Positions 33,196 through 42,359 of a stretch of DNA of 64,000 nucleotides are shown piece after piece; the stretch's first letter is position 1, and every line of letters begins with the position of its first letter. The notes under the pieces are model-generated. The model saw only the letters and a program-made list of their open reading frames with translations, was not told the origin of the DNA and did not search any database. The stretch covers positions 1,037,001-1,101,000 of the forward strand of contig CP065955.1 of NCBI GenBank assembly GCA_016126655.1, read 5' to 3'. The stretch is from Aerococcaceae bacterium zg-1292 (lineage in GTDB: Bacteria; Bacillota; Bacilli; Lactobacillales; Aerococcaceae). The translations under genes and the position numbers were made by a program.

Positions 33196-34254
33196 ATGAA
33201 AAAAATTGTTCTATCATTGTTAGCTTTGATGATGGTTTTAGTATCTTATGCACCAACTCAAGTAAAAGCTAAAGGAAAAACATATGAAATAGGTGTCGCG
33301 ATTTATCAATACAATGATAACTTCATGACTTTGTTCCGTAATGAGTTAGCATCTTATTTTGAAGAATTAGGTAAAAAAGATGGTAATACATATAATTTGG
33401 AATTCCAAGATGGTAAAAATGACCAAGCTACACAAACAGAGCAATTAAATAACTTTATCGCTCAAGGTAAAGACTTATTAATTGCCAACTTAGTAGACCC
33501 AACCGGTGCTGACCAAGTTATCTTAAGTGCACAAAATGCAAACATTCCAGTTGTATTAATCAACCGTGAACCAGATGCTTCAACTATGAAGTTATGGCCA
33601 GGTAAAACAACTTATGTTGGGGTTGATGCACGTCAATCAGGTGTGTACCAAGGGGAAATTATTGCAGGTTTAAAAAATCATGGTGATATTAACGGCGATG
33701 GTGTTGTTAAATACATTATGATTCAAGGTGATGCTGGTAACGTTGATGCGGAACAACGTACTAAATATTCAGTAGAAACATTGAACAAAACAATCAAAAC
33801 CGAAATGCTAGGTGAAGCGCAACGTGGTAACTGGGATCAAGCAAAAGGGCAAGAAATTGCTGCTAACGCTTTGAGTCAGTACGGTGATGATTTAGAAGTT
33901 ATCTTCTCTAACAACGATGGTATGGCATTAGGTGCGGTACAAGCAATTAATGGTGCTGGACGTAAAATCAACAAAGATATTTATGTTGTCGGGGTTGACG
34001 CATTACCAGAAGTTGTCGAATTACTAGGTAAAGGTGAATTTACTGGTACAGTATTAAATGACCACTTCAACCAATCTCATACAGCTGCTGAAGTAGCCAT
34101 CAAATTATTAAACGGCGAAGATGTTTCTCCATACTTCTGGCATGATTATGTTAAAGCAACTAAACCAGAAGATGCTGAGTTAAAACGTTTAGACTATCGT
34201 GAAGAAACGATTGAAGAATACCAAACACGTATTAAAGAAGCATATGGTGAATAA
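33196..34254 (+). CDS. mglB: Galactose/methyl-galactoside-type substrate-binding protein
   Basis: Periplasmic-binding-protein-like sugar receptor of an ABC importer. The 352-residue protein has a signal peptide (MKKIVLSLLALMMVLVSY, cleavage likely after VKA) and a type I binding fold. The calcium loop DINGDGVVKY and the following GDAGNVDAEQRTKYS correspond to the glucose/galactose-binding protein of enteric bacteria. There is no cysteine anywhere, hence no lipobox, which is unusual for a Gram-positive binding protein. The ATG follows AAGGAG. First gene of mglBAC. Confidence 0.9.
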   Translation: MKKIVLSLLALMMVLVSYAPTQVKAKGKTYEIGVAIYQYNDNFMTLFRNELASYFEELGKKDGNTYNLEFQDGKNDQATQTEQLNNFIAQGKDLLIANLVDPTGADQVILSAQNANIPVVLINREPDASTMKLWPGKTTYVGVDARQSGVYQGEIIAGLKNHGDINGDGVVKYIMIQGDAGNVDAEQRTKYSVETLNKTIKTEMLGEAQRGNWDQAKGQEIAANALSQYGDDLEVIFSNNDGMALGAVQAINGAGRKINKDIYVVGVDALPEVVELLGKGEFTGTVLNDHFNQSHTAAEVAIKLLNGEDVSPYFWHDYVKATKPEDAELKRLDYREETIEEYQTRIKEAYGE

Positions 34255-34268
34255 TTTTTAATAGGACT

Positions 34269-34308
34269 AGGGGCTTCTGATCAAGCATTTGAGCAGAAGC
34301 CTATTTTT
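34269..34308 (+). terminator. Intercistronic terminator/stabilising hairpin between mglB and mglA
   Basis: Stem GGCTTCTG / CAGAAGCC followed by TATTTTT. Such hairpins after binding-protein genes commonly give partial read-through, so that more binding protein than ATPase is made. Confidence 0.8.
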
Positions 34309-34382
34309 AAATCAAGACGACTAACAGCGCGCTTCTATTGAATAGAATAACTGAGAGCGACGCAAAAAAGGATGTGATAAGC

Positions 34383-35894
34383 GTGGAAAAACAAGTGATG
34401 CTAGAAATGAAAGACATTGACAAAGTTTTCCCAGGGGTTAAAGCACTCGACAAAGCGCAATTAACAGTAAAAGCGGGTACTGTCCATGCGTTAATGGGTG
34501 AAAATGGGGCAGGTAAATCTACCTTGATGAAGTGTCTCTACGGCATTTACTACCGGGATAATGGATCGGTAGTATTGGAAGGTCAAGAAGTGAATTTCAC
34601 TAATTCAAAAGAAGCATTGGACCATGGTGTGGCGATGATTCATCAAGAATTACAGCCGATTCCTGAAATGACGATAGCAGAAAATATGTTTTTAGGAAAC
34701 TATCCGAAAAAAGGATTACTCGTTGACCATGAAAAAATGGAAGAAGAAACTAAGAAGTTTTTAGATATTATCGGTTTAAATGTGTCACCAACCACAAAAC
34801 TAGGTGAACTAACCATTTCGCAACAACAATCCGTTGAAATTGCTAAAGCGGTATCTCATCGAGCTAAAATCTTAATTATGGATGAGCCAACCTCTTCATT
34901 AACAGCAGCGGAAGTAGAAAATCTATTTAAAGTTATTGATGCACTTCGTGCGACAGGTATGGGTATTATTTATATTTCACATAAAATGGATGAAATTCTA
35001 CGTATTTCTGATGAAATTACGATTATGCGTGATGGACAATATGTTGGGACATTCGACTCACATCAAATTACAATTAATGAAATTATTAAACACATGGTAG
35101 GTCGTGAGTTGGTAAACCAATTTCCGATTAAAGACTTTGGTCCAGGTGAAAATAATATTTTAGAAGTGAAAAACTATACGTCTCCTAACCCATTATCCTT
35201 CCAAAATTGCTCGTTTGAATTGAAAGAAGGGGAAATTCTTGGCGTCGCAGGACTTGTAGGGGCTCAACGTTCAGAACTAATGGAAGCAGTATTTGGTTTA
35301 CGTGAAAGTTTACCAGGTGCAGAGATTATTCATCGTGGTAAAACAGTTAAAATTAATGACCCGAAAGAAGCAATCAAAAATGGCTTTGCCTTAGTGACTG
35401 AAGACCGTCGTGGTTCTGGTATTTTTGGTGTGTTATCGGTTAGTGATAATACGATTACAGCGTCATTGCCAAAATATCGTTCAAAAATTGGACTATTGGA
35501 TGAAAAACGGATTGCTGAAGTTGTAATGAATGGTATTAATAGTATGCGGACGAAGACACCAAGTCCAGAGACAGCGATTCAAAACTTATCCGGTGGTAAC
35601 CAACAAAAAGTAATTTTAGCACGTTGGTTAGCAACAAATCCGGATATCTTGATTTTAGACGAGCCGACTCGTGGGATTGACGTCGGTGCTAAATACGAAA
35701 TTTATGAAATTATTAACCGACTTGCAAAACAAGGTAAATCGATTATTGTAATTTCTTCAGAGATGAGTGAAATTCTCGGTCTATCTGATAGAATTATGGT
35801 AATGTGTGAAGGTAAAATTTCTGGTTTCTTAGATGCCAAAGAAGCGACACAAGAAAAAGTAATGGACTTAGCAACTAAGTTCATGCAAAGTTAG
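34383..35894 (+). CDS. mglA: Galactose/methyl-galactoside import ATPase
   Basis: The 503-residue protein has two ABC domains. The first has Walker A GENGAGKST, signature LTISQQQSVEIAKAV and Walker B ILIMDEPTSSL. The second has a degenerate Walker A (GLVGAQRSELM), signature LSGGNQQKVILARWL and Walker B ILILDEPTRGIDVG. This is the MglA/RbsA/XylG pattern. The GTG at 34383 follows AAAGGATGTGATAA. A TTG at 34338 in frame would add 15 residues and lacks a ribosome site. mglC follows 11 bases after the stop. Confidence 0.92.
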   Translation: MEKQVMLEMKDIDKVFPGVKALDKAQLTVKAGTVHALMGENGAGKSTLMKCLYGIYYRDNGSVVLEGQEVNFTNSKEALDHGVAMIHQELQPIPEMTIAENMFLGNYPKKGLLVDHEKMEEETKKFLDIIGLNVSPTTKLGELTISQQQSVEIAKAVSHRAKILIMDEPTSSLTAAEVENLFKVIDALRATGMGIIYISHKMDEILRISDEITIMRDGQYVGTFDSHQITINEIIKHMVGRELVNQFPIKDFGPGENNILEVKNYTSPNPLSFQNCSFELKEGEILGVAGLVGAQRSELMEAVFGLRESLPGAEIIHRGKTVKINDPKEAIKNGFALVTEDRRGSGIFGVLSVSDNTITASLPKYRSKIGLLDEKRIAEVVMNGINSMRTKTPSPETAIQNLSGGNQQKVILARWLATNPDILILDEPTRGIDVGAKYEIYEIINRLAKQGKSIIVISSEMSEILGLSDRIMVMCEGKISGFLDAKEATQEKVMDLATKFMQS

Positions 35895-35905
35895 GAGTGT
35901 TACAG

Positions 35906-36925
35906 ATGAGTGAAAAAGTAAATGGAATTATTAAGCCAAAACGCAGTGTCAAAGAACAAATTATTGAAAATGCACTGATAGTGGTTATTATATTAATGGT
36001 GATTTATACTGCATTTAGTGCGAAAAACTTTATTAGTTTTAACAACTTAAAAAATATTTTAGCCAACGTATCGGTTCGCTTTATTATCGCATTGGGTATT
36101 TCTGGTCCACTGATTATTCGTGGGACTGACTTATCTGCAGGGCGTATTGTAGGGATTACTTCTGTTGTGACAGCTATTTTCTTACAAAGAGCGGATGCAC
36201 CGGGTGTTATGTATCCTAGCATTGCGGGTTCGCCAATCTTGGTTGCTTTGCTTGCTGCTTTAGCTGTCGGTTTAATGTTTGGTGCGATTAATGGTTTAGT
36301 TATCTCTCGTTTACATGTACCACCATTTATCGCAACATTGGGGACACAAATTGCGATTTATGGTTTGAATATGATGCTTTCTCAAAATGCACCGATTGGG
36401 TCATTAAACCAGACATTTACGCGATTTGGTGCACAAGGACTTAAAATTGGTGGTCTTCAAATTCCGTACTTAACATTTGTAGCGATTATTGCAGGTATTA
36501 TGATGTATATTTTATATCGTTATACTGTTTATGGTAAACAAATGTATGCGATTGGTGGTAACGAAGTAGCGGCTGAAGTATCAGGGGTTAACACTGCCAA
36601 ATCAAAATTAATGATTTACTGCTTAGCAGGTACAATGTATGCTATTGCTGGTTTCTTATTAACTGCTAAAACAGGTTCTGCTGCCGTTACAGCAGGGACT
36701 GGTTACGAGTTAGAAGCCATTGCGGCTGCAACAATCGGTGGGGTTTCCACTGCCGGTGGGGTTGGTCGAGTTCCTGGTATTTTAATCGGGGTTTTAGTTT
36801 TTGAATTACTAAAAACATGTTTACAATTCTTGGGTATTACACCAGAGATGACCAACGTGTTCCAAGGTATCGTAATTGTAGCGGCAGTATCTTTAGATAT
36901 CCGTAAAACAATGCGTAAAAAATAA
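35906..36925 (+). CDS. mglC: Galactose/methyl-galactoside ABC transporter permease
   Basis: The 339-residue BPD-transp-2 family protein has about eight to ten membrane helices. It shows the motifs GTDLSAGRIVGI and EVSGVNTAKSKLMIYCLAGTM (EAA-like cytoplasmic loop) and a C-terminal GTGYELEAIAAATIGGVS. The ATG at 35906 follows AGGAGTGTTACAG. It completes mglBAC. Substrate beyond galactose-type sugars cannot be set from sequence alone. A hairpin follows. Confidence 0.92.
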   Translation: MSEKVNGIIKPKRSVKEQIIENALIVVIILMVIYTAFSAKNFISFNNLKNILANVSVRFIIALGISGPLIIRGTDLSAGRIVGITSVVTAIFLQRADAPGVMYPSIAGSPILVALLAALAVGLMFGAINGLVISRLHVPPFIATLGTQIAIYGLNMMLSQNAPIGSLNQTFTRFGAQGLKIGGLQIPYLTFVAIIAGIMMYILYRYTVYGKQMYAIGGNEVAAEVSGVNTAKSKLMIYCLAGTMYAIAGFLLTAKTGSAAVTAGTGYELEAIAAATIGGVSTAGGVGRVPGILIGVLVFELLKTCLQFLGITPEMTNVFQGIVIVAAVSLDIRKTMRKK

Positions 36926-36946
36926 TTTTTGCCAATATATTAAAAA

Positions 36947-36985
36947 GACACTCCTATTTCCAATGGAAATAGGAGTGCCTTTGTT
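36947..36985. terminator. Bidirectional terminator between mglC and the Cof-type HAD gene
   Basis: A long perfect stem CACTCCTATTTCC / GGAAATAGGAGTG separates convergent genes. On the minus strand it is followed by CTTTTTAA; the plus-strand tail is CCTTTGTTTG. Confidence 0.88.
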
Positions 36986-36998
36986 TGTTTTTGTGCGG

Positions 36999-37808
36999 CT
37001 ATAAGTTAAAATAATGCGTTAAGTAGTCAGCCAAGCCATCTTCATCGTTTGTATAACGGGTAATGTCATTAGCAACTGCTTTGACTTCCTCTGTGGCGTT
37101 TTTCATCGCGACACCTAATCCAGCAAATTGAATCATTTCTAAATCATTGTTTTCGTCACCAAACGCTAAAATATTATCAACTGGAATTCGGTGAAATTCT
37201 GCGATACGTTTAACACCGTAGGCTTTATTAATTTCTTTATTTACGACTTCCAAGCACGGAAGAATGCCGCCCCATGTCCGAACATAGACTTCATCTCCGT
37301 AATGATTAATAATATTTTGTTCGATAATCGGCATTTTTTCGTCGGAAGAAAAAATAGTAATTGCAGTCGGGTCATACGTTAATGATTCACGATTAAGACG
37401 GTCCACCATCGCTAAATCAACTGGATAAAAGGGACTGTCTGGTAAATTCATTGATGTAGTAAATAATCGGTCTCGGCCTTCAGCACATAATAAATCAATA
37501 TCGAGTGCATCTTGATTCGCTATCAAATCAAAGGCGATTTCTTTACTTAATGGCTTATGGTAACTGGGAATATATTTATCTTTTCCCGGGAAATGGCAAA
37601 GCGCGCCGTTAAAATTGACAATAGGTGCTTCGATACCTAATGTTTGATAAATACTTTGACTATTACGAAATGGACGACCGGTTACGATACAGACAAGATG
37701 ACCCTGTTCACTCACCGCACGTAGTGATCGAATAGTAGCAGGCGTCAGTTGCGATTGATTATTTAATGTTGTGCCGTCTAAATCGACAGCTATCAAATGT
37801 TGTTTCAT
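36999..37808 (-). CDS. Cof-type HAD-IIB hydrolase
   Basis: The 269-residue protein has motif I AVDLDGTTLNN (residues 7-17), a C2B cap, and C-terminal motifs KAYGVKRIAEF and AFGDENNDLEMIQFAG, the Cof/YidA/YkrA type. These are sugar-phosphate or flavin phosphatases of broad specificity; the substrate is not readable. The ATG at 37808 follows GGGAGGTCACA on the minus strand. An upstream in-frame ATG at 37868 lacks a ribosome site. Confidence 0.9.
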   Translation of the reverse strand: MKQHLIAVDLDGTTLNNQSQLTPATIRSLRAVSEQGHLVCIVTGRPFRNSQSIYQTLGIEAPIVNFNGALCHFPGKDKYIPSYHKPLSKEIAFDLIANQDALDIDLLCAEGRDRLFTTSMNLPDSPFYPVDLAMVDRLNRESLTYDPTAITIFSSDEKMPIIEQNIINHYGDEVYVRTWGGILPCLEVVNKEINKAYGVKRIAEFHRIPVDNILAFGDENNDLEMIQFAGLGVAMKNATEEVKAVANDITRYTNDEDGLADYLTHYFNL

Positions 37809-38021
37809 TGTGACCTCCCAGTAAGCATGATGATATATGTAAAGGATTGTAGTGGGTAATGTTAACAATTTGATGTCTCTCTCAACAAAAAATCGTGTGC
37901 CACCACTATCTGATGATTGTTCTTATCTTGGTTATTATAACTAAAATCGCTTTAACTTGCAAAAAAATTGATATAGAGTAAACTAGGAGAGTAGTGAATA
38001 AGTATTGATGAGGTGAGAAGT

Positions 38022-38336
38022 TTGTCAGAATGGCATGAAAATGAAGAAATCGTCGCAGCACTTGAGACAGTAATTGACCCTGAATTAGGGATTGATTTAG
38101 TAAATTTAGGCTTAATTTATCACGTAACCATTGATGAAAATGGTGTCTGTTTGGTTGAAATGACATTAACTACAATTGGCTGCCCCTTAGCAGATATTAT
38201 TGTGACGGATGTCAAACAAGCCCTTATGAAAATTGATTATATTAACGATGTAAATGTCGAATTTGTCTGGTACCCAGCATGGGGCCCAGAACGCATGTCA
38301 CGATACGCCAAAATATCACTAGGCATGCCGTTTTAA
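38022..38336 (+). CDS. MIP18/DUF59-family protein (SufT/PaaD-like)
   Basis: The 104-residue protein has DPELGIDLVNLGLIY and MTLTTIGCPLADII, with the conserved TxxGCP motif, and an aromatic C-terminus VWYPAWGPERMS. Members help assemble or carry Fe-S clusters. The TTG at 38022 follows GAGGTGAGAAG at normal spacing. A GTG at 38013 overlaps that site and is less likely. It stands alone, not in a suf operon. A repeat element begins right after the stop. Confidence 0.85.
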   Translation: MSEWHENEEIVAALETVIDPELGIDLVNLGLIYHVTIDENGVCLVEMTLTTIGCPLADIIVTDVKQALMKIDYINDVNVEFVWYPAWGPERMSRYAKISLGMPF

Positions 38337-38339
38337 AAA

Positions 38340-38570
38340 ATTGTGCGACAATGTGCGCTATGAAATGAACCACTTCGCAAAATTCCGGCGTGCGTGCAAC
38401 GCACAGAGGAATTTTGCGAAGTGGATGTCATTTCAGCACATTGGAGCCGTAATCCACATAGTGCGAGCGAGGGTGTCCTGACTCGAACCACTGGAGCAGA
38501 GGTCGCAGAAGCGCTGAGGAGCTTCAAGAGCAATGCGAAGTGGATGTCGAGTCAACCCGAGCAAGCCCCG
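38340..38570 (+). repeat. Structured-element locus R13: two units, the first with the most perfect stem
   Basis: Unit 1 (38340-38452) has nested pairs CAATGTGC 38349-38356 / GCACATTG 38436-38443, GAAATGA / TCATTTC, and an uninterrupted inner stem, CACTTCGCAAAATTCC with GGAATTTTGCGAAGTG, capped by GTGCG/CGCAC. Unit 2 (38455-38570) has GACTCGA 38480-38486 / TCGAGTC 38547-38553 and an inner GCAG... module. Both are plus-oriented at a junction between a plus gene and a minus gene. A third start (CACATAGTGCGACA) follows at 38577. Confidence 0.95.
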
Positions 38571-38597
38571 TTACCTCACATAGTGCGACACAGCCAC

Positions 38598-38629
38598 AAA
38601 AAAAGGGAATCAATGGATTGAGATTCCCT
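38598..38629 (-). terminator. Terminator of the plsC-family gene
   Basis: On the minus strand, stem AGGGAATC / GATTCCCT followed by TTTTTTT, just after the stop of the acyltransferase gene. Confidence 0.88.
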
Positions 38630-38637
38630 GGTATTAT

Positions 38638-39261
38638 TTATTTTGATTTTGGAATATACTGATAAAGTGGATCGATTTTAGCATCTAATTGCTCAAATTG
38701 CGTAGCAATTTCTAAATCAATTGCTGCTAAGGTTGCTTTGTCGTATTTTATTTCTGGATTATAAACAATCGGTGTTCCAAAGGCAATTTTAGCCTTTTTA
38801 CGTGTAATAAATTGCCAAAATCCGATTGGTGGTTGAATCGCAACAGGTACAATAGGTGCTTTACTTAGTTTTTGGATAAATGCTGTGCCGCCTTTAATCT
38901 CAGTCGTATGCCGCGAACCAGAGGGGAAAATGCCAAGTGTACTGCCGTCTTTTAAAACATTTACAGCGTGTTTAATCGAACTTGTTGATGGCTTTTCACG
39001 ATTAACCGGAAATACTTTGCCTGCCGTTAACATTTTTGCTAAGAGTTTATTGTTAAAGAGATTACTTTTAGCCATAAAAGCGACTTCTCTAGGATAAACG
39101 ATATCGGCAATAAAAAAAGGATCTGTTAGTGAACGATGGGTACCAGCGATAATGACCGGTTGGTTTTCCGGAATGTTTTCAAGTCCGGTGACAACTGGAC
39201 GACCATTAAATAGACGAATAATAAATTTTATGATATGAACAGCAAATTGATAAAATGACAA
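38638..39261 (-). CDS. plsC: 1-acyl-sn-glycerol-3-phosphate acyltransferase (PlsC family)
   Basis: Adds the second acyl chain to lysophosphatidate. The 207-residue protein has an N-terminal hydrophobic segment, the HX4D catalytic motif in GTHRSLTDPFF (residues 35-45), FPVNREKPS and a glycerol-phosphate-binding IFPSGSRH, with PIVPVAIQPP further on. The start codon is TTG at 39261 with AGGT upstream, a rather weak site. It could act with cdsA and cls elsewhere in the window on phospholipid synthesis. Confidence 0.88.
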   Translation of the reverse strand: MSFYQFAVHIIKFIIRLFNGRPVVTGLENIPENQPVIIAGTHRSLTDPFFIADIVYPREVAFMAKSNLFNNKLLAKMLTAGKVFPVNREKPSTSSIKHAVNVLKDGSTLGIFPSGSRHTTEIKGGTAFIQKLSKAPIVPVAIQPPIGFWQFITRKKAKIAFGTPIVYNPEIKYDKATLAAIDLEIATQFEQLDAKIDPLYQYIPKSK

Positions 39262-39339
39262 TGCGTTGACCTACTTTCTATATATGATGCACCAATATTT
39301 TACCAATTTTACTAACAAATGTATAGGTGGATGCAACTG

Positions 39340-40104
39340 ATGAAGCGAATATTTATATTTTTAGGGATACTACTAGCATTTATAGCTTGTCAGCAGTCTG
39401 TTTTGGCTGTGGGTGATGTGGTATTAGTTGAAAGATTTCCAAGTGATGAGACTGCGTTTGTCCAAGGTCTCGAATTATTAGAGGATGGCACCTTATTAAT
39501 GTCAACTGGATTACAGGGTAAATCGCGGATTCAAACCATTTCACCCAAAAACGGTAAGGTACAAGTGCGCTCTAAGCTTGATAGTAGTTTGTTTGGCGAA
39601 GGCATTACTGTGACTGATTCAGCTGTATGGCAATTGACATGGAAAAATGGCATTGCATTTAAGCGTGATAAAAAGGATTTATCAAAGTCAGAGGCGTATA
39701 AGTTTAAAGGTGAGGGATGGGGTTTAGCTTACGATTTGAAGGAAAAAGTACTGTGGCAATCGGATGGTACGAATCTGTTGATGAAACGTAATCCTGAAAA
39801 TTTTGAATTACTAGAAACTATCTCAGTCAGAGATGGAAATCTACCAGTAAAGTCAATTAATGAATTGGAATTTGCTAATGACGCGATATATGCTAATATT
39901 TGGCACACGAATAAAATTATTAAAATTAATCCTAAAACAGGTGCAGTGATGAAACAGTGGGATTTGACAGAACTGGTTCAGTCATTAATGGTTAAACAAG
40001 GAGATATTAATCGCGTATTGAATGGTATTGCGCATATAAAAGGAAATGAATTTTATGTTACAGGAAAACTCTACCCAGAAATTTGGCGAGTTTCTTTACA
40101 ATAG
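39340..40104 (+). CDS. Glutamine cyclotransferase family protein (glutaminyl-peptide cyclase, beta-propeller type)
   Basis: The 254-residue protein has an N-terminal signal-like segment (MKRIFIFLGILLAFIACQQS) that could be a lipobox around Cys18. It then has the plant/bacterial glutamine cyclotransferase pattern: FVQGLELLEDGTLLMSTGLQGKS, LTWKNGIAFK, GWGLAYD, LWQSDGTN, INELEFANDAIYANIW and LNGIA. The family cyclises N-terminal glutamine to pyroglutamate. The ATG at 39340 follows AGGTGG. The in-frame ATG at 39319 precedes that site. The substrate is unknown. Confidence 0.85.
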   Translation: MKRIFIFLGILLAFIACQQSVLAVGDVVLVERFPSDETAFVQGLELLEDGTLLMSTGLQGKSRIQTISPKNGKVQVRSKLDSSLFGEGITVTDSAVWQLTWKNGIAFKRDKKDLSKSEAYKFKGEGWGLAYDLKEKVLWQSDGTNLLMKRNPENFELLETISVRDGNLPVKSINELEFANDAIYANIWHTNKIIKINPKTGAVMKQWDLTELVQSLMVKQGDINRVLNGIAHIKGNEFYVTGKLYPEIWRVSLQ

Positions 40105-40148
40105 GTGCATCGAATGGTTAATGAGAACAAACAACGGTATTCCGTGCA

Positions 40149-40177
40149 TTGTATTTGTTACAAGAAATTGATAAAAT
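40149..40177 (+). promoter_or_regulatory. Predicted sigma-A promoter of tgt
   Basis: TTGTAT (40149-40154), a 17-bp spacer and TAAAAT (40172-40177), about 30 bp before the start. Confidence 0.75.
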
Positions 40178-40193
40178 AATAGTAGGAAATTGA

Positions 40194-41354
<1,161 letters not shown>

Positions 41355-41467
41355 CCAATAAATTGATATAATTAGGAAGTATTTGAATTCACAGTAAATA
41401 CAAAGTGAGCGTACGTTTTTTTTCCTGAATTTTTGTGAAATTCTGGCGAATGAATGTAAGCAAACTA

Positions 41468-41580
41468 GAATATAACAAAGTGTGAGTGCGGGCGTTCTGT
41501 CTGGAATCAATGAAAAGACTGTTGATGTTCGATAGTTTTTGAAGCTGAGGTCATTAGCGAGACAGCCCGAGCGAACTTTA
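41468..41580 (+). repeat. Degenerate structured element between tgt and yajC (locus R14)
   Basis: AACAAAGTGTGAGTGCGGGC then GTTCTGTCTGGAATCAATG matches a left end. TTTTGAAGCTGAGGTCATTA and GACAGCCCGAGCGAAC match a right end. The inner stem is shortened. It ends 10 bases before the yajC AAGGAG. Confidence 0.75.
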
Positions 41581-41599
41581 TTTAGAAGGAGCGTGCAAG

Positions 41600-41941
41600 A
41601 TGGAAGCAGTTATTGGAACATTTTTACCATTTTTATTAATTATGGGTGTCATGTGGTTTATGATGATTCGCCCACAACAAAAACAAGCGAAAGTGCGTCA
41701 AGCGATGATTGATAATATGCAGCCTGGTAACCATGTTATTACTATTGGCGGTTTACATGGTGTATTAGAAGAAGTCAATCGTGCTACCCAAACAGTTGTT
41801 ATCGACTGTGAAGGTGTGTATTTGACGTTTAACTTATCAGCTATCAGTTCTGTGAAAGAATCAGCTTCAACAAGTGAAATTGAGCCTGTTGCAGATGTTG
41901 AAGAAATGCCAGTTGATTCAGATGTAGTTGCTGAAAGCTAA
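41600..41941 (+). CDS. yajC: YajC-family preprotein translocase subunit
   Basis: The 113-residue protein has one N-terminal membrane helix (FLPFLLIMGVMWFMMIRPQQK, residues 8-28) and the conserved GNHVITIGGLHGVLEEV segment, then an acidic tail. YajC associates with SecDF. The ATG follows AAGGAGCGTGCAAG. A terminator follows, so it may be the last gene of a tgt-yajC unit. Confidence 0.93.
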   Translation: MEAVIGTFLPFLLIMGVMWFMMIRPQQKQAKVRQAMIDNMQPGNHVITIGGLHGVLEEVNRATQTVVIDCEGVYLTFNLSAISSVKESASTSEIEPVADVEEMPVDSDVVAES

Positions 41942-41966
41942 TTGTTAATCAAATCGATTGTTTTTG

Positions 41967-42000
41967 AAACTGAGTAGGTTTTCGGGCTACTCAGTTTTTT
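41967..42000 (+). terminator. Rho-independent terminator after yajC
   Basis: Stem AAACTGAGTAG / CTACTCAGTTT followed by T residues. Confidence 0.92.
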
Positions 42001-42095
42001 GGCGTGGTATTTTTAAAAATGCCAAACGCCATTGCGCTCCAGCAATCAATAATTGCTCGCTAACCAAAGCATTAAGGCTTATAATAAAGGTGAGG

Positions 42096-42345
42096 GTAAC
42101 CACTGGAAACCATAGTGTGAGCGAGGGCGTTCAACCTCGAACCACTGGAGAAAGTCAGCGGCGTGTGTAAAGCGCACAGAGAGGACTTTTGAAGTGGACG
42201 TCAAGCCAAGCCGAGCGAGCCAGAATAACCATAGTGTGAGCGAGGCTGCTCTGGCTTGAACCACTGGAGCAAAATACCGTTGTGCGTAAAGCGCACAGAG
42301 GGATTTTGTGAAGTGGACGTCAAGCCAAGCCGAGCGAGCCAGAAT
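42096..42345 (+). repeat. Structured-element locus R15 before the XRE regulator gene
   Basis: A stray left-arm remnant (GGTAACCACTGGAAACC) is followed by two units. Unit 1 (42111-42227) has a left arm AACCTCGA but a right arm TCAAGCC, so the arms do not match and it may be a recombinant. Unit 2 (42229-42345) is consistent: GGCTTGA 42253-42259 / TCAAGCC 42320-42326, with inner CAAAAT / ATTTTG. It ends in GAGCCAGAAT directly at the AGGAGG of the regulator gene. Confidence 0.92.
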
Positions 42346-42359
42346 AGGAGGCAACAGTC

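Noticed and set aside
41958-42170. Plus-strand frame after yajC
   Set aside because: It starts before the yajC terminator, runs into the repeat locus and has no ribosome site or recognisable domain.
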